From positions 558,001-622,000 of the forward strand of contig NZ_QAYX01000024.1 of NCBI RefSeq assembly GCF_003054705.1: 64,000 nt of DNA, read 5' to 3'. The notes under the pieces were generated by a model. It did not search any database. It was not told the origin of the DNA and saw only the letters and a list, made by a program, of their open reading frames with translations. This stretch comes from Opitutus sp. ER46 (lineage in GTDB: Bacteria; Verrucomicrobiota; Verrucomicrobiia; Opitutales; Opitutaceae). Below, piece after piece: positions 16,269-24,072 of the stretch. How positions within the stretch are numbered: position 1 is the first letter of the stretch; each line of letters opens with the position of its first letter. The translations under genes were made by a program, and so were the position numbers.

Positions 16269-17087
16269 TCAGGCCGACTTCAGCGGCAGAGCCGCCGGGC
16301 GGAGCAGATGTTGCTCCGGCGTGTTCTCCAGCATGAAGGCGGTGACGGCTGCCTCGGCGGCGGCGCGGCGCTTGCGTTTCCGGGCCAGGCACTCCGCCGC
16401 GAGCATGGCGAAGCCGGGGCGGACGACGCCGGACGGTGTGAAGCGCACGAAGCCATTGATGGCGGCAACGCGCATGAGCTCGCCGCGGTGCTGCACGCGC
16501 AGCTTGCGGTGTAACTTGCGGCGGAAGGTGGAAATGGTGGCCGGGCTGACGCCGAGCGCCTGTGCTGCGGTCGAGTCATCGCTGCCGTCGCCGAGCACGG
16601 AGAGTACGAGTTGCTCGGTGTTGCTCAGGTGCTGGCAAATGGATTGGGCGGCGGTCAACTCCCGGTCGACGCGGTCCTGGACGGCCTTGCTCCAGTAGCG
16701 CTGCCCGCAGATCACGGCGCGCAAGGCGGAGTGAAACGCCTCGGGGCCTTCCGTGCTGGCATCGAATACCCCGCGGATGGGAAGCGACTGCAGGACGACC
16801 AGCGTCCGGTACTCAAGCTGGGTGCCGACGACGAAAACCGGCAGCCCATTCATGTGGTCCGCAATTAATTGCAGTGCATCGCCTTCGAGACTCGCATCCA
16901 GGCCCGTCACGATCAGATCGAAACGACTGCGGGCGAGAGCATCGTAGGCCTGACGGACCGTGTGGGTCGTCACAACCTGGACGCCCGGCGCCAGCTTGTG
17001 GAGCGCCAGGCGCAGGGTTTCAGAGGCGAGGCGGTCCGCCTTGAGGATGAGCGCGGAACGCAGAACGGGGGTTGACGTTGTTTCCAT
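16269..17087 (-). CDS. LuxR/NarL-type regulator with a degenerate receiver domain
   Basis: 272 residues. Residues 1-130 have the length and strand pattern of a receiver (ALILKADRL, FDLIVTGLD, LPVFVVGT). However, the phospho-acceptor aspartate position is Gly62, the acidic pair is KAD and the conserved Lys is absent, so phosphorylation is unlikely. A LuxR HTH is clear from LSNTEQLVLSVLGDGSDDSTAAQALGVSPATISTFRRKLHRKL (about 152-195). The C-terminus is extended by about 55 residues including a basic patch (ARKRKRR). It probably works through ligand binding or protein contact rather than a kinase. The Opitutaceae-like orphan kinase at 1.3 kb is not adjacent. Confidence 0.85.
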   Translation of the reverse strand: METTSTPVLRSALILKADRLASETLRLALHKLAPGVQVVTTHTVRQAYDALARSRFDLIVTGLDASLEGDALQLIADHMNGLPVFVVGTQLEYRTLVVLQSLPIRGVFDASTEGPEAFHSALRAVICGQRYWSKAVQDRVDRELTAAQSICQHLSNTEQLVLSVLGDGSDDSTAAQALGVSPATISTFRRKLHRKLRVQHRGELMRVAAINGFVRFTPSGVVRPGFAMLAAECLARKRKRRAAAEAAVTAFMLENTPEQHLLRPAALPLKSA

Positions 17088-17274
17088 AGGCCTTGCCGCA
17101 ACGTTGCCGGAAGACAGCTCCGTTGTCGCAAGCCAGCGTCTTGACCCCCGCTGGGTGTTCCAAGGCAGGCGGTGTAATTTTTCCGTAACGCGCTAAACAG
17201 TCACAAATGTTACATCCCGGCGGCGGCGGGCTCCGCCTGACGATAGTCAATGAATTTTCGAGGTATGCCGGGAC

Positions 17275-17292
17275 CCCGGGTTACGACCCGGG
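17275..17292 (-). terminator. Hairpin overlapping the stop codon of the small secreted protein gene
   Basis: CCCGGGT (17275-17281) pairs with ACCCGGG (17286-17292) around a TACG loop, placing the stem across the stop codon at 17281-17283. No T-run follows on the minus strand. A short strong GC stem like this could stabilise the 3' end or slow ribosomes at the stop codon. Confidence 0.35.
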
Positions 17293-17733
17293 CGCAGGGG
17301 GAGTGGTGCTGCTGGTGCCGGCCGCGGCGGAGCGACTTGCCTCCCACTGGACCGTAATGTCTTTTCCGCGACGCGCCTTGGCCTCGAGTGAGCCCTTGAG
17401 CTGGTCGCCCTCGAGTCGAGCCGTGTAGTGCACGGTCAATTCGCGACGGCGGATTTTGCGCACGACGTTGAACGAGAGCTCATCGTTGGCGAAACGCACG
17501 TCGCGGATCGGGACCTTGCCGGCGCGGTTCTCAATCGTGCCCGTGAGTTTGTCGGGGGCGCCCTGGAGCGTCAGGGTGGCGGAGTGTTCCGCGCCGTCGC
17601 GGCCCGTGCCTTTGAGCGTCCAGGTGCCCGTGGGATCGCCGGCGAAGGCGGCTGTGAGGCCGAAGCCGAGGACGGCGGCGAACAGCGCGAGGCGGCGGAG
17701 CGGGCGGAGGGATGGGAGGGAGGTTGTATTCAT
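17281..17733 (-). CDS. Small secreted protein of unknown function
   Basis: 150 residues from ATG 17733. It has an unusually good ribosome site for this window (AGGAGG just upstream of the start). A signal peptide (about 1-31, LRRLALFAAVLGFGLTAAFAG) precedes a mature part that begins DPTGTWTLKGTGRDG. The mature part is a beta-rich lipocalin-like domain with repeated strands (ATLTLQGAPDKLTGTIE, ELTVHYTARLEGDQLKGSLEAK), and the C-terminus is Ser/Thr/Pro-rich. It resembles small periplasmic proteins with a WTL/LTG pattern whose function is unknown. It is divergent from the sigma factor operon (start 112 bases away), so shared regulation is possible but unproven. Confidence 0.75.
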   Translation of the reverse strand: MNTTSLPSLRPLRRLALFAAVLGFGLTAAFAGDPTGTWTLKGTGRDGAEHSATLTLQGAPDKLTGTIENRAGKVPIRDVRFANDELSFNVVRKIRRRELTVHYTARLEGDQLKGSLEAKARRGKDITVQWEASRSAAAGTSSTTPPAPGS

Positions 17734-17845
17734 GGCGCCCTCCTGAACGCCGGCGGGTCGCGCCGGTTTCGCCGCCCGGGAATCTTTTTTTCTGAAACCA
17801 CGAGCCGGGGTCGGGCGTTGAGGGCGGGAGACATTCCATGGTCCC

Positions 17846-18577
17846 ATGCTCCCGTTTTCTTATCCTGCTGTGCTCCCGCGGTGGCTGCCCCTCTCGGCGC
17901 CGCCCGGGCGAAGTTGCGGACTTGCGGAGTGGGGGCACCGTTCGTCGCCCTTGAATCCGGAGCCCTCAGATCCGCCGCCGCTGGTGCCCGCCGACGCCGA
18001 AGCCGACGCCGTCGCGCCGGCGCAGGACCTGGCCGACGCGAGGCGCGCGCAGGCGGGCGATCGGGAGGCGATGGCGCTGCTGGTGCGGCGGCACCAGGCC
18101 GCGGTCGCACGGTTGCTGTGGCGGTTTGCGCGCACGCCAGCGGACCAGGATGACCTCGTGCAGGAGACCTTTCTGCGCATGGTGCGCGGGTTGAATTCGT
18201 GGCGGGCCGAACAGCCCTTCGCGCACTGGCTCCTGCGCATCGCGACGAATGTCGGGCGGGACTATTTCCGGCGGCACGCGGTGCGGAGTCGATGGATCTC
18301 CACCGTGCCGGAGGGGACCGCCACCGGCGGGGAGGGCGGGGCGGTTGAAGCGATTGATCCCGCGCTGGATCCGGCGGCGCGCGCGGCGGCGGACGAGGTG
18401 AAAGAGACGCTCGCGGAGCTGCCGCCCGACGATCGGGCGCTGCTGACGCTGTTTCACCTCGAAGGCTGGGCGCTCACGGAGATCGCGGCCCAATTCGGCT
18501 GGACCGTCGCCGCGACGAAACTGCGGGCGTGGCGCGCCCGCCGCCGGCTCCGGACCATTATCGAAAGAAGATCCTGA
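17846..18577 (+). CDS. ECF RNA polymerase sigma factor
   Basis: Up to 243 residues. Region 2 contains ARRAQAGDREAMALLVRRHQ and DQDDLVQETFLRMVRGLNSW, and region 4 contains LPPDDRALLTLFHLEGWALTEIAAQFGWTVAATKLRAWRARRRL. There is no region 1.1 or 3, as usual for extracytoplasmic-function factors. The first ~35 residues from ATG 17846 look unlike a sigma factor; an in-frame TTG at 17951 is the likelier true start. The next two genes, 2 bases away and then overlapping, encode a small membrane protein and a membrane-anchored helical protein. This suggests a sigma/anti-sigma unit responding to envelope or metal stress. Confidence 0.93.
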   Translation: MLPFSYPAVLPRWLPLSAPPGRSCGLAEWGHRSSPLNPEPSDPPPLVPADAEADAVAPAQDLADARRAQAGDREAMALLVRRHQAAVARLLWRFARTPADQDDLVQETFLRMVRGLNSWRAEQPFAHWLLRIATNVGRDYFRRHAVRSRWISTVPEGTATGGEGGAVEAIDPALDPAARAAADEVKETLAELPPDDRALLTLFHLEGWALTEIAAQFGWTVAATKLRAWRARRRLRTIIERRS

Positions 18578-18579
18578 CC

Positions 18580-18873
18580 ATGAAGACGAACCCCGATGAA
18601 TGGTGGCGGCAACGCGTCGCGATGGCGCGGCAGGATGTGCCGCCGCCGGTGAATCTGCCGGCGTTGCTCCGCGTGGTACACGCATCGACGCCCCTGGTAC
18701 GCTCCGGCTGGGCGGACGAGATGGCCGCGCTCCTGGCCGGTCGTCATGTCCTCGCCGGCTGCCTCGCCGGCGCGACCGGCTGCCTGCTGCTCACCGTCTG
18801 GCAGGCGTGGTCCTGCTGGGAACTGCTGCCCTGGATCGAGCTCCTGGCCAACGCGACGGGAGGTGTGCCATGA
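18580..18873 (+). CDS. Small single-pass membrane protein, candidate anti-sigma factor
   Basis: 97 residues from ATG 18580, two bases after the sigma factor stop. An N-terminal soluble part of about 50 residues (MKTNPDEWWRQRVAMARQD) is followed by one or two hydrophobic segments (HVLAGCLAGATGCLLLTVWQAW and ELLPWIELLANA). Size, topology and place directly after an ECF sigma gene resemble CnrY/RseA-type anti-sigma proteins. There the cytoplasmic head binds the sigma factor. No zinc-binding anti-sigma motif (HxxxCxxC) is present. The stop overlaps the next start (ATGA). Function is inferred from position and topology, not homology. Confidence 0.65.
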   Translation: MKTNPDEWWRQRVAMARQDVPPPVNLPALLRVVHASTPLVRSGWADEMAALLAGRHVLAGCLAGATGCLLLTVWQAWSCWELLPWIELLANATGGVP

Positions 18874-19349
18874 CCCCGCTGCGTTGGCGCGGCTGGCTCG
18901 TGCTCACGGCGGTGCTGCTGGCGGGCATCGGGGTGGGCGTCACCGGGACGCTGGTCGTCGGCACCCGCCTGGTCCGACAGGCGCTGTTCGCGCCGGCGGG
19001 CGGGCGCGGCCAGGGCGATCGCGCCGTCGAGCGCATCGCGCGCGAACTGGACGAGCGCCTGCACCTGACGCCGGAGGAGTCGCGACGGGTCCGGGGGCTC
19101 CTCGAGGAGTCCGCGGTCGAGTTGAAGGGGATCCGGATGCGGGCGGCGCGCGAGGCCGGCCTGGAGTTGCGGCGGGCGAACCAGCGCATTCTCGCCGAAC
19201 TGCCGCCGGAGAAGCGCGCCGAGTACCAGCAGCTTATCCGCCGCCGCTACGAGCGCCTCGGGCTCGGGTCGGGGAACGAACCTGCAGCTCCGCCAGCCGG
19301 CGCCCCGTCGGCCGATCCCGCGGGCGCGCCGGCACGCGGGGGCCGGTGA
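18870..19349 (+). CDS. Membrane-anchored periplasmic helical protein (Spy/CnrX-like)
   Basis: 159 residues from ATG 18870 (overlap ATGA). An N-terminal signal anchor (WLVLTAVLLAGIGVGVTGTLVVG) is followed by a helical domain with the pattern LDERLHLTPEESRRVRGLLEESAVEL. A second amphipathic stretch (NQRILAELPPEKRAEYQQLI) and a short Pro/Ala-rich tail complete it. LTPEE(Q)xxxV and LxPEQRxxY are the two conserved patches of the heavy-metal-resistance/Spy/CpxP fold. CnrX uses this fold to sense Ni/Co and signal to the CnrY anti-sigma factor. The three-gene unit here has that order, so a sensing role is likely, but the ligand cannot be named. Confidence 0.75.
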   Translation: MTPLRWRGWLVLTAVLLAGIGVGVTGTLVVGTRLVRQALFAPAGGRGQGDRAVERIARELDERLHLTPEESRRVRGLLEESAVELKGIRMRAAREAGLELRRANQRILAELPPEKRAEYQQLIRRRYERLGLGSGNEPAAPPAGAPSADPAGAPARGGR

Positions 19350-19422
19350 CGCGGACGAGCGGCGGAAACGTTTCGGTGACGCGGAAGCCCGCCGGTTGAC
19401 AACGGGACGCGGCGTCTCAACC

Positions 19423-19440
19423 TCCGAATCGCGATTCGGA
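19423..19440. promoter_or_regulatory. Perfect 18-bp palindrome, candidate IclR operator
   Basis: TCCGAATCGCGATTCGGA is a perfect palindrome, ending 6 bases before the preferred ATG (19447) of the IclR-family gene. IclR regulators bind short palindromes, often at their own promoters. Its location over the ribosome-binding region would allow autorepression. Confidence 0.5.
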
Positions 19441-19446
19441 ATAAAG

Positions 19447-20325
19447 ATGCACGCTGCCCTGAACTCCGCCCTGCCGCCCCCGTCCGATTCCGGTCCGACT
19501 CCGGGGCGTCCCTCCGGCCCGGCGGAGGCGCGGGGGCCGGACGCGACGCGGCACCACAGCTCGATGTTTCGCGGCATCGAGGCGCTGACGACGCTGCTCA
19601 AGGCGCGGCACTCGCTGGGCATCACGCAACTGGCGAGGGAACTGAATCTTTCGAAGTCCACGGCGCACGACCTGGTGGCGGCGCTGAGCGCGCTGGGCTT
19701 CGTGGACCAGGATCGCATGACGCGCCGCTACAGCGTGAGCCCGGCGATCTTCAGCTTTTTGCACCTGTTTTCGACGGAGTACGGCCCGAACTCCGCGATC
19801 CGGCCGCTGCTGCGCGCGCGCGCGCGGCGGCTCAAGGCCACGCTCGTGGTGTCGGCATTGTGCCGACGCTCGACCTACGCGCTCTGCGGCAGCGGGTCGG
19901 ATGCCGACACGTTCCTGCTCGGCGACAGCGGTCCCGCGTACAACTCCGCCTGCGGCAAGATTCTCGTGGCCCAGCAGGATCCTGGCGAGTGGGCCGGGTT
20001 CGCGCCGAGCGCGGGCGATACTGGGAGTTCGCCGTACCTGCGCCCGGATCCGGAGCGTTTCCTGGCGGAGTTGAAGGTGGCGCGCGCCACGGGCGTGGCG
20101 TGGAGCCTGCGGGAGCGCGATCCGGCCCTGTGTTCCGTCGCGGCGCCGGTGCGCATCGGGGAGGAACCCTGGAGCTGCGCCGTGGGCATCGCGCTGCCGT
20201 ACTCGGAGTGGGTGGCGCGCGATCGCGAGGAGCTGGCCGGCGAGGTGCGGAGCGTGGCCGCCGAGCTCTACGATTGCTGGGCGGGCGGCGTGAGGCGGCC
20301 GGCTGCGGGAGTTCCGACGGCGTGA
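19447..20325 (+). CDS. IclR-family transcriptional regulator
   Basis: 292 residues from ATG 19447; a TTG at 19396 would add 17 residues that run through the palindrome. After an unstructured Pro-rich leader the winged HTH spans about 40-100 (ALTTLLKARHSLGITQLARELNLSKSTAHDLVAALSALGFVDQ). The C-terminal half has IclR effector-domain features: LFLLGDSGPAYNSACGKILVA-like core and SVAAPVRIGEEPWSCAVGIALPY. IclR proteins usually control adjacent catabolic genes. The next genes encode a TonB receptor, MFS transporter, phosphodiesterase and oxidoreductase in the same direction, so the likely target is that locus. Confidence 0.9.
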   Translation: MHAALNSALPPPSDSGPTPGRPSGPAEARGPDATRHHSSMFRGIEALTTLLKARHSLGITQLARELNLSKSTAHDLVAALSALGFVDQDRMTRRYSVSPAIFSFLHLFSTEYGPNSAIRPLLRARARRLKATLVVSALCRRSTYALCGSGSDADTFLLGDSGPAYNSACGKILVAQQDPGEWAGFAPSAGDTGSSPYLRPDPERFLAELKVARATGVAWSLRERDPALCSVAAPVRIGEEPWSCAVGIALPYSEWVARDREELAGEVRSVAAELYDCWAGGVRRPAAGVPTA

Positions 20326-20432
20326 AGAGGCGCGTGTTCGCCATGGCGAACCAAAGTGTGGTCCGGGCGCGGCGCGCGGTTGTCAGGTCCCGGCGTGGTT
20401 TGCGGAGTGACGGGCAGTCACCTCAAACCGAC

Positions 20433-22724
20433 ATGCGCTTACCCCGAATCGCTCCTGGCCTGGCCGCGCGCTCCTTGCGCGGCGCGCTCGCGACCGCCCT
20501 CCTGGGCGCCGCCACGTTCACCGTCCGCGCCCAATCCACCGGCGCGGCCGCGACTCCGACCGCCGCTCCCGAAGCGGAGGAGGTGGTCACGCTCGCGGAG
20601 TTTCAGGTGGTCGAGTCCAACCAGCGCGATGCGTGGTTCGCCTCGCAGGCGATGAGCGGCAGCCGCGCCGCCGCCTCCGTGCTCGAGCTGCCTTACCAGG
20701 TACAGGTGCTCACCCAGGAGTTCCTGCGTGACTTCCAGCTCACCTCGCTGGCGGAGCAGCTCTCCTTCTTTCCCGCGTACGCGAGCTCCTCGGACCAGGC
20801 CGACATGGTCAGCGGCAGCTTCGCCGGCGGCCGCACCTTGCGCGGCTTTGACCAGACGATCACCCGCGACGGCTTCCGCAGCACGCCGCCGCCCACGATG
20901 GCGAACACGGCGCAGGTCGAGGTGATCAAGGGCCCGATGTCCACGCTGTACGGCGACGCCTCGCCCGGCGGCCTCATCAACTACATCTCGAAACGCCCCA
21001 CGGTGCGGCCGCGCGCCAGCGTGAGCCTCACCGCCGGCTCGTACGGCTATTTCCGCAGCGAGGTAAACGCGAGCGGCCCCCTCTATCGCGACAAGCTCTT
21101 CTACCTCGTGACGATGGAGCACTACTACCGGCGGGGCAGCATGGACTACACGTACGCCCGCAACGCGGACTACGTGGCGAGCCTGCTGTATCGTCCGACC
21201 AAGGACACGAGTCTCACGGTCTCCTACGAACTCGTGCGGCTGATCGGCTCCCGCGGCGCCTCGGTGCCGAGCCTCGTGCTCAATCCGACGCCCACGAGCA
21301 CCCGCCCGGGGCTGTCCTGGTCGGGCGGCGTGGTGGCGGGCCTGGACTGGGAGCTCGCGCGGGCGCGGTACAGCCGCATGGGGCCGAATGAGCACTACGA
21401 CCGCAATTACGACGGCCTCAACGTGGTGCTGGAGCACGCGTTCAGCCGCAACTGGAAGCAGCGCGTCGCCTATCAGGGCCAGTGGAAGAGCTTCAACCAG
21501 AACTACCGCACCAGCTCCAACGTCTCGTCGGTGACGCGCCGCATGAACGACGTACGACCGAACCGGCGCATCCAGGATATCGACAGCCCGAAGGCGTTTC
21601 AGTCGGACCTCCGCGGCCAGTTCAACACCGGCCCCATCCCGCACGTCCTGCTCATCACCGCCGATTATGCACGCGTGGAGCAGATGGACCGCCAGATGCG
21701 GCTCAGCAACCAGCAGGTGCGCGACTTGCTGCCGGATTCGTACCGCTATCCCAACCCGTACGACCAGGACTGGTCCACGGTGATCGACTACGACGTGCTC
21801 GGCACGGTGGGCTCGAAGGACGACGAGGTTGTGACTTCGCGCGGCGCCTCGGTGAGCGACCGCGTGGCGCTGGCCGATGGCAAGGTGCTGCTGATGGCAA
21901 ACGCGCGGCGCGACGAGGAAAGCTTCGCGATCGACACCAGCACGAGCACCACGCCCAATTTCATCCACGGCAAGGACGCGGCGAACACCTACAGCTACGG
22001 CGGCAACTGGAAGATCCTGGATGACCGCCTGATCGCCTTTGCCAACCGGAGCACGTCGTTCAACACCAACGTCACCATCGACCGGAACACCGGCACCACG
22101 ATTCCCAACGAGCGCGGGCGCGGCTGGGAGTTCGGCTTCAAGTCGCTGGCCTTCGAGCGGCGGCTGGGGTTCACGATCTCGGGCTTCGAGATCGAGAAGA
22201 CGAACATTGGCCAGAAGAACCCGGATTTCGTGCTCGGCGAGACCATGCCGGAGTTCCTGGGGACCGGCCGCGAGCGCGTGCGCGGGGTCGATGGCGACGT
22301 GACTTGGAAGATCCGTGACGGGTGGACGCTGATGGCGGGCGGCGCGTACATGGATGCCCGCGTGGTGGACTCCACGACCGCGGCGCTGACGGGCACGCGC
22401 AAGACCCTGATTCCGCGGCACACGGCGACGCTGGCGACGAAGTACAAGCCCGCCGGCAAGTGGAAGGGCCTCAGCATGGGCGCGTCCTTCCGGTATCTCG
22501 GCAGCTTTGTGCGCGCGAACGCGACCAGCACCCGGCTCTACGAGGAAGGCGACGCCCGCCACACCTATGGCGTGTTCCTTGGCTACACCTGGCAGAAGCT
22601 GCGGCTGCGCCCGGCGCTCCAGGTGAACTGCAACAACCTGTTCGACGAGTTCTACGTGGGGCCGGACAACACCGTCGGCATGGGCCGCCAGATCAACGTG
22701 ACCTTCAGCCTGTCGCCACGATGA
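20433..22724 (+). CDS. TonB-dependent outer-membrane receptor
   Basis: 763 residues from ATG 20433; an upstream ATG 20343 would add 30 residues before the signal peptide. A signal peptide (about 1-33) is followed by an acidic segment EEVVTLAEFQVVES that resembles the TonB box of this lineage. The plug domain is recognised by VQVLTQEFLRDFQLTSLAEQL and VEVIKGPMSTLYGDASPGGLINYISK, as in siderophore-type receptors (FhuA/FecA-like). The barrel ends in the usual aromatic-last strand: GMGRQINVTFSLSPR. It imports a large substrate or iron chelate across the outer membrane. The neighbouring MFS and catabolic genes argue for a carbon/phosphate substrate rather than iron; this is inference. Confidence 0.93.
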   Translation: MRLPRIAPGLAARSLRGALATALLGAATFTVRAQSTGAAATPTAAPEAEEVVTLAEFQVVESNQRDAWFASQAMSGSRAAASVLELPYQVQVLTQEFLRDFQLTSLAEQLSFFPAYASSSDQADMVSGSFAGGRTLRGFDQTITRDGFRSTPPPTMANTAQVEVIKGPMSTLYGDASPGGLINYISKRPTVRPRASVSLTAGSYGYFRSEVNASGPLYRDKLFYLVTMEHYYRRGSMDYTYARNADYVASLLYRPTKDTSLTVSYELVRLIGSRGASVPSLVLNPTPTSTRPGLSWSGGVVAGLDWELARARYSRMGPNEHYDRNYDGLNVVLEHAFSRNWKQRVAYQGQWKSFNQNYRTSSNVSSVTRRMNDVRPNRRIQDIDSPKAFQSDLRGQFNTGPIPHVLLITADYARVEQMDRQMRLSNQQVRDLLPDSYRYPNPYDQDWSTVIDYDVLGTVGSKDDEVVTSRGASVSDRVALADGKVLLMANARRDEESFAIDTSTSTTPNFIHGKDAANTYSYGGNWKILDDRLIAFANRSTSFNTNVTIDRNTGTTIPNERGRGWEFGFKSLAFERRLGFTISGFEIEKTNIGQKNPDFVLGETMPEFLGTGRERVRGVDGDVTWKIRDGWTLMAGGAYMDARVVDSTTAALTGTRKTLIPRHTATLATKYKPAGKWKGLSMGASFRYLGSFVRANATSTRLYEEGDARHTYGVFLGYTWQKLRLRPALQVNCNNLFDEFYVGPDNTVGMGRQINVTFSLSPR

Positions 22725-22815
22725 GCGGTCCCGCCGCCGAGTTCTCCCGGTTTCCGCAGGGTGGCGTTGCCCGCCGCGCGGCGGCGCCACGCCGGCCGGG
22801 GAAAGGAGGCGCGTG

Positions 22816-24072
22816 ATGCAACCTTCACGGCGGCGGTGGCTGATCCTCGGACTGATCCTGGGCGCGATCGTCCTCAACTACATCGACCGGCAGATTCTCT
22901 CGATCCTGAAGCCGACGCTGAAGGCGGAGTTCGGCTTCGATGATCGCGGGTACGCGATGCTGGCAAACGTGTTCACGGTCGGCTACGCGCTGATGTATCC
23001 CGTCGCGGGCTGGCTGGTGGATCGCTTCGGTGCGCGGAGCGTGATGCTGCTCGGCATCGTGAGCTGGTCGACGGCGTGCCTCGGCGCGGGCCTCACGCGC
23101 TCGCTCGGGGCGTTCACCTTTTTCCGCGGCATGCTCGGGCTGAGCGAACCCACGGCCTTCCCGGCGCAGTTGCGGGTGGTGACAATGTGGTTTCCCGGCG
23201 CGCTGCGGGCGACGGCCAACAGCCTGTGCGTGGCGGGTGGCTCGTTGGGCGCCCTGATCGCGCCGCCGCTGGTGGCGGGGCTCGCGCTCAGCTGGGGCTG
23301 GCATGCGGCGTTCATTGTCCCAGCCACGCTCGGCCTGGTGATCGCGGTGCTTTGGTCGTTCGTTTACCGCGATCCGCCGGCGGACCAGGTGATCGAGGGC
23401 CAGACGCTGGCGCAGCGGATTCAGGGCCCGGCGTTCACCTGGCCGCAGCTCTGGCGCACGCGCACGCTGTGGGGCATCCTGCTCATCCGGTTCATCAGCG
23501 ATCCCGTGTGGTATTTCTGCCTGTTCTGGCTGCCGGGCTACCTGCAGGAGAACTCGGGCCTGACGCTCGCGCAGATCGGCATGGTGGGATGGATTCCGTT
23601 TCTCGTCGCCGACCTCGGCGGCATCGGTACGGCGATGTGGTCCGACCGCATGGTACGCAATGGCGCGGCGCCGTTGCGCGCCCGCAAGGTCATGCTCGTC
23701 ACCACGGCCTGCTTCGCGCCGATCTGCGGTCTCACGCCGCTGCTGCCGCACGTCGCGGTCACCCTCGTCATCTTCAGCATCGTGGGCGCGGTGTGCCTGA
23801 GCTGGCTCTTCAGCCTCAGCGTCGTGATCGCCGAGGCGTTCCCGACACGGAACGTCGCGAGCGTGCTGGGCATCGCGGGCGGCTGCGGTGCCGCCGGCGC
23901 GGTGGTGTTCAATACCTTCGTCGGCGACATGATGGTGCGCTTCGGCCCGGGCCGCGTGTTCGCGGTGATGGCGGTGCTGCATCCCATCGCCGCGGTGCTC
24001 CTGTGGACGATGACACGCCCGGAGAAGCCGCCGGCGGCCAGCCTTTCACCCCAAGCTGTATGCGCTTCCTGA
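22816..24072 (+). CDS. MFS transporter, anion:cation symporter type (ExuT/hexuronate-like)
   Basis: 418 residues from ATG 22816, preceded by GGAGG (about 22804-22809). It has 12 hydrophobic helices. The first contains LNYIDRQILSILKP, a pattern shared with ACS-family hexuronate/galactonate transporters, followed by the loop motif GWLVDRFGARS. The central loop and PVWYFCLFWLPGYLQ support that subfamily. The likely substrate is an organic acid such as a hexuronate, imported with protons. It lies 91 bases after the TonB receptor and overlaps the start of the following phosphodiesterase gene. Confidence 0.92.
   Translation: MQPSRRRWLILGLILGAIVLNYIDRQILSILKPTLKAEFGFDDRGYAMLANVFTVGYALMYPVAGWLVDRFGARSVMLLGIVSWSTACLGAGLTRSLGAFTFFRGMLGLSEPTAFPAQLRVVTMWFPGALRATANSLCVAGGSLGALIAPPLVAGLALSWGWHAAFIVPATLGLVIAVLWSFVYRDPPADQVIEGQTLAQRIQGPAFTWPQLWRTRTLWGILLIRFISDPVWYFCLFWLPGYLQENSGLTLAQIGMVGWIPFLVADLGGIGTAMWSDRMVRNGAAPLRARKVMLVTTACFAPICGLTPLLPHVAVTLVIFSIVGAVCLSWLFSLSVVIAEAFPTRNVASVLGIAGGCGAAGAVVFNTFVGDMMVRFGPGRVFAVMAVLHPIAAVLLWTMTRPEKPPAASLSPQAVCAS

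Noticed and set aside
17846-17950. N-terminal 35 residues of the sigma factor as real protein
   Set aside because: Composition does not fit; kept in the coordinates only because ATG 17846 is the first start. TTG 17951 is likelier.
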